Shown here: one piece after another, positions 54,762-62,429 of the stretch | Layout of the letters: every line of letters starts with the position of its first letter | Numbering within the stretch: the stretch's first letter is position 1 | NCBI GenBank assembly: GCA_905182135.1 | Contig: CAJJAG010000004.1 | Span: 1 to 64,000, forward strand | DNA length: 64,000 bases | Source: an uncultured Acidimicrobiaceae bacterium | GTDB lineage: Bacteria; Actinomycetota; Acidimicrobiia; Acidimicrobiales; UBA10347 | Reading direction: 5' to 3' | The notes under the pieces: generated by a model | Seen by the model: the letters and a program-made list of their open reading frames with translations, nothing else | What the model was told of the DNA's origin: nothing | The model's database searches: none | Position numbers and translations under genes: made by a program

Positions 54762-56569
54762 GTGGAAGCCTCGGTTTGCGTAGAGGAGTAGAGCGGGTTG
54801 CCCTGCTCGGAATCGAGCAGCATCTGGACCAGCGTCATACTTTCCGGGTCGGCCAAACCGGTATCGCCCCTACTATCGACGATCCTGCCGCCTTCGAGCA
54901 AGAAGCCCTGCCCCTCGCGTCCGGCAAAGAGCTCAGGGTCTGAGTACAGCCTGGGTTTGATCATGGCTGGGTCGCCCTCTTCAGGGCAGAAGGTCAAACA
55001 GTTGCCACACTCGTTGCACAGCTCAGTGAAGAGCAAGTACTGCTGACGACCCTCCATACCATCAAGACTCTTGATGCTGAAGAATGCATCGTTCGGGCAA
55101 ACCGTGACACAAAAATTGCACGCCACACAACCGAACATTTCGAGGTCGTTATCGACAACGCGCGGCAACTTCTCATTGCCGGACAAGTGATAATCATCGA
55201 TGCCAGCACCACGGATGAAAGCCACGTGCCGAGCGGCCGACGTGTCGTACCCGTCAGCGACAGCTTGCTGCTGACGGGCTGCTTTCCATCCGACAAGATC
55301 AGTATGACCGCTGGCAGCAATCTCTTTCGTCAGAGCTTTCAGCATTGGCGCCAGGCGCCCGTATCCACCCGGCTTAAGCAGATCGGAGCAGACCGTTGCT
55401 GGGTTCACGCCCATGGCGATTGAGTCAGCCAGATTGTCCTTGGTTATCCCTGCAGAGAAGCTGACCATAATATCGCCGTCGTGGCCGGGGATATTGAGCC
55501 TGCCAGGTAGTGCTTCGGCCAAGCGTTGCAGCAGTGTCGATGCGAGCACGTGCAACGGTGGCCCAGAGAGATACATCGTGTCTTCCGGCATCCATTGCTT
55601 GACGTTGTCGACCACGAGTGTGTTCGTGAGTTTGATACCAAACAGCCGACCGCGGTCCTTTGCGTACTGATTGAGTTCCTCGATAAGTTCGATACCACGA
55701 GCGAACTGCAAGTCAGCCGTAAATGCAGCCTCTTGGACCGTGACATCGCTGTAGCCCAGTTCGTCGTTCACGATGCCAGCGACGGTCTCATAACCAAGCA
55801 ACGTCGGATTGAGCTTTACGATGACATCGAGGTCGTGTTCGTCGATCAAGTGTTGGGTGATCGACTCGATCTCTTCGGGAGGACAACCGTGAAACGTCGA
55901 CAATGTCAATGTGGTTGAGATCTGGGGATTGAAGTCCAGGTCTGTGAAGCGAGCCCATGACCCTGTGAGTTCTGAACGGAGTACCTCAATCTCTGAGGAT
56001 GCGTCCTTCATGCCGCGAATGAAAGACGAGACTTTGTCCGACGAGATTCCAGCAAGGTCGTAACCGACCGACATGTCGAACACATGTGGGCCAGGGTCCG
56101 AGCCGATGTATTCGGCGAGCGGTTCCCACTGGCGCAAAATTTCGATCAGCATCGAGGCCTTGACGTACTCAGTCAGGCTCTGCGGCACGAGCAGTTCTTG
56201 GCTCCATTCGATGTTGTAACCAATGGTCTGCATATCAATACATGGGCGCTGGACTACCAATTCGTCAAGGACCTGAACCGTCTTCAGTTCGAACAGGCGT
56301 GATCCGCCAAGCCATGACAAAACGATGTTCTCGGCGAGTTGACTATGCGGACCTGCTGCAGGCCCAATTGGCGTGGCGCATGGCCGGCCCAGAAACTCAA
56401 AGCTCAGGTCGACGTTTTCATCTGGCTTCCAGATGCGTGCGTTGGGCAGGTCAAAGAGCTTCTTACGAGTAGCCCACTCGTGCTCGATGCGGCCCAGAAG
56501 AGTCGCTAATGACATCGGCGTGAGCGGCGGGGTCTCCTCGCCTACGCCTGCGGTGTGTTGATCAGCCAT
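54758..56569 (-). CDS. Compact YgfK-like flavin/iron-sulfur oxidoreductase
   Basis: This 603-residue protein has an N-terminal FMN-barrel domain like that of YgfK and dihydropyrimidine dehydrogenase (about 30-440): CATPIGPAAGPHSQLAENIV, FDMSVGYDLAGI, TLSTFHGCPPEEIE, VKLNPTLLGYE and LLKPGGYGRL. A two-cluster ferredoxin domain follows, with C481-x2-C484-x2-C487-x3-C491 and C518-x2-C521-x2-C524-x3-C528. E. coli YgfK, about 1030 residues, has a FAD/NAD(P)H domain between these parts; here it is missing. Electrons must come from or go to a separate partner. ATG 56569, with GAAGG 10 bp upstream, was preferred over GTG 56611. It overlaps the amidase gene by ATGA. Confidence 0.85.
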   Translation of the reverse strand: MADQHTAGVGEETPPLTPMSLATLLGRIEHEWATRKKLFDLPNARIWKPDENVDLSFEFLGRPCATPIGPAAGPHSQLAENIVLSWLGGSRLFELKTVQVLDELVVQRPCIDMQTIGYNIEWSQELLVPQSLTEYVKASMLIEILRQWEPLAEYIGSDPGPHVFDMSVGYDLAGISSDKVSSFIRGMKDASSEIEVLRSELTGSWARFTDLDFNPQISTTLTLSTFHGCPPEEIESITQHLIDEHDLDVIVKLNPTLLGYETVAGIVNDELGYSDVTVQEAAFTADLQFARGIELIEELNQYAKDRGRLFGIKLTNTLVVDNVKQWMPEDTMYLSGPPLHVLASTLLQRLAEALPGRLNIPGHDGDIMVSFSAGITKDNLADSIAMGVNPATVCSDLLKPGGYGRLAPMLKALTKEIAASGHTDLVGWKAARQQQAVADGYDTSAARHVAFIRGAGIDDYHLSGNEKLPRVVDNDLEMFGCVACNFCVTVCPNDAFFSIKSLDGMEGRQQYLLFTELCNECGNCLTFCPEEGDPAMIKPRLYSDPELFAGREGQGFLLEGGRIVDSRGDTGLADPESMTLVQMLLDSEQGNPLYSSTQTEAST

Positions 56570-57002
56570 AGATTTAATGCCTTCATTCGGGTTTCCTGCT
56601 TTGCGAGACACATATGACGTTGCATTCGTCCAACTGCGGGCTGAAAAGCGTTGCAGCGAAACCTGAGAGGCCCGTATCGCTGCTGCATTCTGGCATGGGA
56701 TGGGCTGTTTTGGGCTTCTTCTGCTAGTAACCCAGCCCAGATCGGCGGGAGGAACATCGCCAGGTCTTCCCGCACGGTCCGGTTTTCTTGAGCTAACGCC
56801 GAGTTAAGGGAACGACACCGGTCCGGCGGGCCAACCAACCGGCCAAAATAATGGGCTACCGGGGCCAGCGACATAACCCGACACTACAGCCAGCACTTAA
56901 CGAAAAGTGAAGCTATGACTTTTGGCAGGCAACCCTTCCTCGGTTCGTTAGACCAAAGCTCGGGGGCGGTAGACCAAAGCTCGGGAGTAGTAGTCTGAAC
57001 AG
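56570..57002. promoter_or_regulatory. Divergent control region of the YgfK/amidase module
   Basis: This 433-bp region separates the leftward YgfK-like gene from the rightward small-protein/HTH pair. No gene is seen inside. Its right end carries phased direct repeats, listed separately. Both operons could be controlled from here by the HTH protein, which is inference. Confidence 0.5.
56949..57002 (+). repeat. 16-bp direct repeats phased at 21 bp, operator-like
   Basis: TAGACCAAAGCTCGGG occurs at 56949-56964 and again, identical, at 56970-56985. The starts are 21 bp apart, two turns of the DNA helix. A third, degenerate copy beginning TAGTCTGAAC lies exactly 21 bp further on, at 56991, and runs up to the ATG at 57003. 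This arrangement is typical of operators that bind a multimeric regulator on one DNA face. The nearby HTH protein is the obvious candidate binder. Confidence 0.75.
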
Positions 57003-57239
57003 ATGAGCCAAGGGCGTCTAGAGATACTTGTCGAACCGTTCAAAGAAGACGACCCAGGGCCCCATGTCATGGCCGTGTTCGAAATTTTGGCGCAGACAGA
57101 TTTCGTCGTGGATCTTGGTCCGTTCTCAACTACCGCAGAGGGACCAATCGATGAACTCATTTCAATTGTCCAACTGCTGACTCAGGCTGCCTTCAATGCT
57201 GGGGCCACCAGTACCCAAGCCCGACTCGAGCGCCTATGA
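57003..57239 (+). CDS. Small protein of the thiamine-binding (COG0011/YkoF-like) fold
   Basis: This 78-residue protein reads RLEILVEPFKEDDPGPHVMA, then FVVDLGPFSTTAEGPIDELI, then QAAFNAGATST. The pattern of a strand, a helix, an LGPxxTxxEG turn and a helix ending in FxAGA fits the small ferredoxin-like family COG0011 (MTH1187/YkoF thiamine-binding domain). Some members bind thiamine, others are uncharacterised. Its stop overlaps the next gene's start by ATGA. It starts right after the phased repeats, which cover the usual ribosome-binding site position. Confidence 0.6.
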   Translation: MSQGRLEILVEPFKEDDPGPHVMAVFEILAQTDFVVDLGPFSTTAEGPIDELISIVQLLTQAAFNAGATSTQARLERL

Positions 57240-57610
57240 GCGACTCAACCAACGAATTCCTTTCGACGTTGCGGCCAATCGTCGAAAGCTTGGGAGCCAG
57301 CGTTGTTGCCCCCCGATCGTCCAGAAAGGGTGACGAGCCTGTCGTTTGGCAGGGCGAAACCGTTGCGTACTTGCGCCCCAACGAACTTCACGGCGCTCTT
57401 GAACGAGCTGTGTCTGCGGTCGAGCGCGAAGTCGGAACTCGACTCGGAGAAATGAAGCGCGCAGAAAAGCAGATGGCGATCCGCCGACTCGACGAACGAG
57501 GCGCATTCCTGGTGCGCGGCGCGGCTGAAGACGTCGCCGGTTGGATGGGCGTCAGCAAGGTAACCATCTATAGCTATCTCAATGCGATCGAGCGCGCCGA
57601 CTCCGAGTAA
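57236..57610 (+). CDS. YheO-type HTH transcriptional regulator
   Basis: This 124-residue protein has an N-terminal region (about 1-75) without a clear domain and a C-terminal helix-turn-helix: RRLDERGAFLVRGAAEDVAG followed by WMGVSKVTIYSYLNAIERA. This matches the HTH_22 domain at the end of YheO-like regulators, where the motif runs KGIFxIKGAVxxVAxxLGISxxTVYNYL as I recall. The N-terminal PAS-like sensor of YheO is shortened. Coupling by ATGA to the small thiamine-fold protein suggests that protein may sense a ligand for it. It is divergent from the YgfK/amidase operon. Confidence 0.72.
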   Translation: MSDSTNEFLSTLRPIVESLGASVVAPRSSRKGDEPVVWQGETVAYLRPNELHGALERAVSAVEREVGTRLGEMKRAEKQMAIRRLDERGAFLVRGAAEDVAGWMGVSKVTIYSYLNAIERADSE

Positions 57611-57744
57611 CTGCTACGCCTCACTGACGGTGACTACCCGCTTCGGATGGACAATAACGCTCACGTCGCGTCCGACTCGTCGCTCTCAGCAACAGCACTA
57701 GAGCAGGCTTCGGCTACTCGCGTAGCGAGGTTTTATCGAATGGT

Positions 57745-59019
57745 CTAATTATCGACAACGACGAGATGCCGCGCCTTCTTGCCGCGCTGCAGCAACAAAA
57801 ATCGTCCGTCGATCAGGGCGCCCGATCCGACATGGTCAACGTCGGTCTTGGTGCCGTTCAAACTGATCTGGTTCTCGCCGATCTTGCGGCGAGCATCACC
57901 ACGCGACGAACACAAACCACTAGACACAAGCAGCCCAATGAGGTTCTGCTCCTCGTCTAGTGCCGCCGTTGCAACGATGGTCTCCGGCACTATGCCTCGA
58001 AGCGACTCAGCCATCTCGCCAGTTAGCTCGTTGCCGCCGAATAGAGCGTCAGCCGCCAGGTTTGACTGGCGCACCGCTGCATCCCCATGGATGATCGTCA
58101 GTGCCTCGTCGGCCAACCTGCGTTGCGCCATGCGCTGGTCCGGTGCGCTGTCGTGTTCGGCCATGAGCAAGTGGATCTCGTCGACCGGCAACAGCGTGAA
58201 CCACAGCAGCATGCGTCCCACATCGGCATCGGGAACCCGAAGAAAGTACTGATGGATCTCGTACGGCAAGGTGCGATCCGCCGTGAGCCAGATGGCGCCG
58301 TCGGCGGTCTTTCCGAACTTGGCTCCGTCGCTACGAGTCAGTAGCGGCCAGGTCAGAGCGAACGCCTGGCCCTGTGAGCGCTTGCGGACAAGATCGGTTC
58401 CCGCAGTGATGTTGCCCCATTGGTCGCTGCCGCCCATTTGCATGATGCAGTTCTTGTTCTCGTAAAGCCACCAGAAATCAAACGCCTGCAACAGCATGTA
58501 GCTGAATTCAGTGAACGAGATGCCGTTCTCGCTCTCGAGGCGACTCTTCACCGAGTCCTTGGCCATCATCTGGTTCACCGTCACATGCTTGCCAACATCG
58601 CGAAGGAAGTCGATCACGCCGACTGGCCCTGTCCAGTCGAAGTTGTTGACCATCTCAGCGGCGTTCTCTGCGCCACTGTCAAAATCGAGAAAACGGCGCA
58701 GTACCCCCGAAATCCCCTTCAAGTTATGCGCCAGTGTTTCCTCATCGAGCAAGTTGCGCTCTTCGGAGCGGCCACCGGGGTCGCCCACCATGCCGGTAGA
58801 CCCACCAACCAAGGCAATTGGCTTGTGACCTGCGAGCTGCATGCGGCGAAGCGCCATGATCGGAACCAGGTTGCCCAAGTGTAACGAATCAGCTGTTGGA
58901 TCGAAGCCCACATACACCGTGATCATTCCCGCTTGTAGCGCTTCGGCAAGCGCCTCACGTTCAGTCGTGTCATGGATCAGGCCTCGAGCTTCGAACTCGG
59001 CCAGCGCGTCAGTTGTCAC
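57745..59019 (-). CDS. tyrS: Tyrosyl-tRNA synthetase
   Basis: This class I synthetase charges tRNA-Tyr. The HIGH-type motif is in VYVGFDPTADSLHLGNLVP, the KMSKS-like motif is KFGKTADG, and YMLLQAFDFWWL with QMGGSDQWGNI are tyrosine-binding signatures. The C-terminal S4 RNA-binding domain ends VGSGALIDGRFLLLQRGKK. The length is 424 residues. GTG 59019 was chosen as the start because the family begins just before this point; an ATG upstream would add 25 non-conserved residues. In M. tuberculosis tyrS lies just before tlyA; here the two are 36 kb apart. Confidence 0.96.
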   Translation of the reverse strand: MTTDALAEFEARGLIHDTTEREALAEALQAGMITVYVGFDPTADSLHLGNLVPIMALRRMQLAGHKPIALVGGSTGMVGDPGGRSEERNLLDEETLAHNLKGISGVLRRFLDFDSGAENAAEMVNNFDWTGPVGVIDFLRDVGKHVTVNQMMAKDSVKSRLESENGISFTEFSYMLLQAFDFWWLYENKNCIMQMGGSDQWGNITAGTDLVRKRSQGQAFALTWPLLTRSDGAKFGKTADGAIWLTADRTLPYEIHQYFLRVPDADVGRMLLWFTLLPVDEIHLLMAEHDSAPDQRMAQRRLADEALTIIHGDAAVRQSNLAADALFGGNELTGEMAESLRGIVPETIVATAALDEEQNLIGLLVSSGLCSSRGDARRKIGENQISLNGTKTDVDHVGSGALIDGRFLLLQRGKKARHLVVVDN

Positions 59020-59238
59020 GTGACCGATGGTATTCCAAACACCACCGCTTCCAAGGCGAATAGTCCAGCTTCGTTCCGCTCTACGCCGAACCAACCGTGT
59101 GCCGTTTCAGTCGAACCCGCCATGTCAGCGGCTGCGAACGTTGTCTGAGACGCGCCTCATGCTATGCCACATCACCATCGCTCAGGATTCAGTCAACCCG
59201 CCGCCGCGTCGAGCCCCCAACCGTGCACACTGGTACTG

Positions 59239-59811
59239 ATGGACAAATCGACGAACGACCATGTGCCAAAACACGACCATGATTCGCTCGAGTCGCTCCC
59301 CACAGGATGGCGATGGTCGTTGCCGCGGGTCCTCGGCTTTGCTGGGTTCTTGGCCATGTTGCTGTTCTGGATCTGGGCATTCGCCAACCGTGACAGCATC
59401 GCCCACCCTGATACCTTCGACGACCCCATCTACGTCGTAGCCGCCGAGAGCGTATGTGCCCCTCGTCAAGCCAACATCGCCGACCTCCCACTCCCCACCG
59501 CAGCGAAGAGCGCCGTCGAACGGGGCAAGCTACTCGAACTTGGAACCAGCCAACTCGAACTCATGGTCACCGAACTTGGCCAACTAACCCCGCCAACAGA
59601 CCCGAAAGGCGCCGATGGCGTCCGCCAATGGCTCAAGGACTATGAGCTGTTCTTGAACGACCGCCGTGTCTACGCCGAGGTCTTGGCCACCGGCGAAGAT
59701 CCGCCCTTTCTTATTAGCGGCAACGATCAAGGCGTGCGCGTAACCGACTTGTTGACGACCTTTGCCGAAGTCAACGAGATGTTCAGCTGCGCCCCCAGCG
59801 GCGACGTATAG
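59239..59811 (+). CDS. Single-pass membrane protein of unknown function
   Basis: This 190-residue protein has a hydrophilic His/Asp-rich N-terminus (about 1-28), one transmembrane helix (about 31-49) and a soluble C-terminal part of about 140 residues. Two cysteines (ESVCAPR, MFSCAPS) lie near the ends of this part and might form a disulfide outside the cell. No family is recognised. It diverges from tyrS and converges on an acyl-CoA ligase gene, with no operon partner. ATG 59239 was chosen because the frame upstream is not protein-like. Confidence 0.65.
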   Translation: MDKSTNDHVPKHDHDSLESLPTGWRWSLPRVLGFAGFLAMLLFWIWAFANRDSIAHPDTFDDPIYVVAAESVCAPRQANIADLPLPTAAKSAVERGKLLELGTSQLELMVTELGQLTPPTDPKGADGVRQWLKDYELFLNDRRVYAEVLATGEDPPFLISGNDQGVRVTDLLTTFAEVNEMFSCAPSGDV

Positions 59812-59915
59812 CGGCATCTGCTCGCAACCACCGCTTCGCTCCGCCTATTCGGTTCAGCAGTTGCATACGTCGTACTCATCGGAGTGCGAGTTCTAGGCGA
59901 CGAAAGCCTGGCCTC

Positions 59916-61589
59916 TTAACGGGCGGCGACCTCATCGCGCAACTCGCGCTTGAGGATCTTGCCACTTGCGTTTCGAGGTAGCGACTCGGTCACGACCGTG
60001 ATGAGCGACGGCACCTTGAACTTAGCGACTCGTTCTGCCAGGAACTCTTGCAGCACCGAGGCGGCAAGAGTCTCACCGGCCTTGACCATCACGTGACAGG
60101 CCAGTTCTTCGCCGAGGCGGTCGTGAGGCACGCCATACACCGCTGCCTCGTACACCGCCGGGTGCTCATAAATGGCTGCTTCCACTTCAATGCAGTAAAT
60201 ATTCTCGCCGCCACGTAGAACCATGTCTTTTGCCCGGTCACTCACATAGACGAACCCATCGTCGTCGACACGGCCAATATCACCCGACCGAAGCCAGCCA
60301 TCTTGCATCGTCTCGGCCGTGGCCTCGGGCCGATTCCAATACTCAGAGATCAGCATCGGGCCGCTGAACCAGATCTCGCCGGTCTCGCCGGCGGGCAACA
60401 CATTGCCTTCGACATCGGTGACCCGCACGTCCATAATCGGCACACATTTGCCTGTCGACGTGGGGTTCTCGACGAACATCGTTCCCGCGTTCTGCGGCCC
60501 GTAGGCGTTGGTTTCGGTCATGCCGTAGCCCAACCCTGGTCGCCCGTTGGGGAAGTTGTCTTCGATGCGCTGCACCAACTCGGGCGGCATCGGAGCTCCA
60601 CCGCCACCAACGGACTTAAGCGAAGACGTGTCGCTCGAGGCGAAACTCGGTGATTCGAGCAAATCCCAGCTCATGGTCGGTACACCAACGAAGTTGGTAA
60701 CGCGTTCGGCTTCGATGAGTTCTAGTGCGCGCTCGGGATCCCAGCGATGTGTCATCACGAGCTTGGCGCCGTTCACGAACGACCCGAGCATCACCGGAAC
60801 GAGACCGGTGACATGAAACAACGGGACGCACAGCATGAACACCGGTGCGCCAGCAGGGTCAGCAGCATTGCCATCGGCTGGTTCGGTGAGCCCGCCCACC
60901 GCAGCTCGCGCTGCGAACGCAAGAAGGGCGTTGAGTACAGCGCGGTGCGTTGACACAGCTCCCTTAGGACGGCCGGTGGTACCCGACGTGTACAGAATAG
61001 AGACGTTGTCCTCGGGTGCAATGTCAACGACTGGCATCGTTGCACCCTCGGTGAAGGCGTCTTCGAGTCGAGCGACGCCAGCGGGCAGGTCGCCTGTCGA
61101 GCGCACGGCAACCAGCATCACCTCGGAACCCTCGCCTTCGAGAATACGAGTCAGCCGTTCGCCGTCGGCCAGCACAACAACTGATCCCGAGTCTTTGATC
61201 GCAAACTGCAACTCTTCGCGGAGCCACCAGGCATTCAGCGGCACGGCAACAGCGCCAACCGAGACGATCGCTACATAGGCCGCAATCCACTCGGGGTAAT
61301 TGCGCATCGCCAAACTGACACGATCCCCCTTAGCCACGCCCCATGTATTGACAAGTGCATCGCCGATTTTTGCGGCCAGATCAAGCACCTGCGGCATCGT
61401 CCAGCGCTCGTCTTCATAGACGATGAACTCGCCTTCGCGAGCCGATGCCAATTGAAACAGCGCGGTGATATTCGGCGGGGCGCCGACGAACACTTTGGTA
61501 GCCACACCGCGAACATCGGTTTCTGTGATCTCGAACATCGTGCCCGGCGCGCATACCGCTGCACATGCCTCGTCGTAGGTCATCGGCAT
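59916..61589 (-). CDS. AMP-binding acyl-CoA ligase
   Basis: This 557-residue ANL-superfamily enzyme has the ATP motif ILYTSGTTGRPKGAVSTH, the A5 motif LGYGMTETNAYGP, A7 WLRSGDIGRVDDDGF, A8 RAKDMVLRGGENIYCIE and the lysine motif NASGKILKRELRDE. It resembles long-chain fatty acid or steroid-type CoA ligases of actinobacteria (FadD-like). The substrate is unknown. ATG 61589 with GAGAG 8 bp before it was chosen over a TTG seven codons upstream. The next gene on this strand, a Nudix gene, lies 221 bp upstream. Confidence 0.9.
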   Translation of the reverse strand: MPMTYDEACAAVCAPGTMFEITETDVRGVATKVFVGAPPNITALFQLASAREGEFIVYEDERWTMPQVLDLAAKIGDALVNTWGVAKGDRVSLAMRNYPEWIAAYVAIVSVGAVAVPLNAWWLREELQFAIKDSGSVVVLADGERLTRILEGEGSEVMLVAVRSTGDLPAGVARLEDAFTEGATMPVVDIAPEDNVSILYTSGTTGRPKGAVSTHRAVLNALLAFAARAAVGGLTEPADGNAADPAGAPVFMLCVPLFHVTGLVPVMLGSFVNGAKLVMTHRWDPERALELIEAERVTNFVGVPTMSWDLLESPSFASSDTSSLKSVGGGGAPMPPELVQRIEDNFPNGRPGLGYGMTETNAYGPQNAGTMFVENPTSTGKCVPIMDVRVTDVEGNVLPAGETGEIWFSGPMLISEYWNRPEATAETMQDGWLRSGDIGRVDDDGFVYVSDRAKDMVLRGGENIYCIEVEAAIYEHPAVYEAAVYGVPHDRLGEELACHVMVKAGETLAASVLQEFLAERVAKFKVPSLITVVTESLPRNASGKILKRELRDEVAAR

Positions 61590-61810
61590 GTGTCGATCTC
61601 TCGCAGTCAAGTTTGGCTTCTACAGAAACGCGAGTGTCGCCGATGTCACCACCATCAGCAACCTTATGGTCCTGCCAATTAAGCCCGAGAGCCTTCAAGT
61701 TGCGAAAGCAGCTGTCCTGGAAGAGGAACAGCACCATCTACTAGACGCTCCGATACTGATTTCAACCCCTCGTAGCGAAAACGCCCGAGCATCGCTGCCC
61801 GAGCGCTGAG

Positions 61811-62407
61811 CTAGCCCAGGTTTGCAGCCACTTCGAAACCAGCCTTTGCCATCCGCCGCAGCCCGTCGTCGACATCGAAATCAAGAAGTTCGGCCTCGGT
61901 AACCCAACGCAAGGCCTGGCTTTCGTGGTTGCCCTCTGGTTCAGATCCAGCAGGTGCTATCACCAGGTAGCGAACGTCTAGGTGTAGGTGCGCATCCTCT
62001 TTCGGCGGGTCGACGCGATGGATGTCGACGTCGATAGCTGGGATCACGACGCGAAGCCCGCTGATACCGGTCTCTTCTTCAGCCTCACGCAGGGCGACAT
62101 GTGCCAGGTTGGTGTCGCCGTCTGCGTGGCCACCAGGCTGAAGCCAACGTTGCAGCTTGGTATGGAAGAGCAGCAGACACATCATGCGACTGGAATCAAC
62201 GACAAAGGCTGACCCTGTGAGATGACCAGGCCTACAGGTTCGTACCGCTATGTCAGCATGCTCGTCGATCAGGTCCAAAATCTGTTGGCGGTCAAGGTCG
62301 AAGCCCGCACCGATGGCATCCTGCAGAAGCTGTCGAGCCACGCCTCGATCATCACTGGTTACCAGCGCGACGGAATCTGCAGCAAGGGCAAATGGCGATG
62401 GAGTCAC
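61811..62407 (-). CDS. Nudix hydrolase
   Basis: This 198-residue protein has a Nudix box reading GGHADGDT followed by VALREAEEETGI. The first conserved glutamate of the box is threonine, as in a group of Nudix proteins with GGH(x)xPGD starts. The catalytic REAEEE part is intact. The HLHLDVRYLV and ESQALRWVTEAEL stretches are typical of that group. Substrate unknown. The start is GTG 62407, only 22 bp from the divergent ligase gene. Confidence 0.85.
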   Translation of the reverse strand: MTPSPFALAADSVALVTSDDRGVARQLLQDAIGAGFDLDRQQILDLIDEHADIAVRTCRPGHLTGSAFVVDSSRMMCLLLFHTKLQRWLQPGGHADGDTNLAHVALREAEEETGISGLRVVIPAIDVDIHRVDPPKEDAHLHLDVRYLVIAPAGSEPEGNHESQALRWVTEAELLDFDVDDGLRRMAKAGFEVAANLG

Positions 62408-62429
62408 CCGATCAAACTATCTTCAGTGC

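Noticed and set aside
57745-59238. T-box leader before tyrS
   Set aside because: No T-box sequence or specifier hairpin is readable in the 219-bp upstream region.
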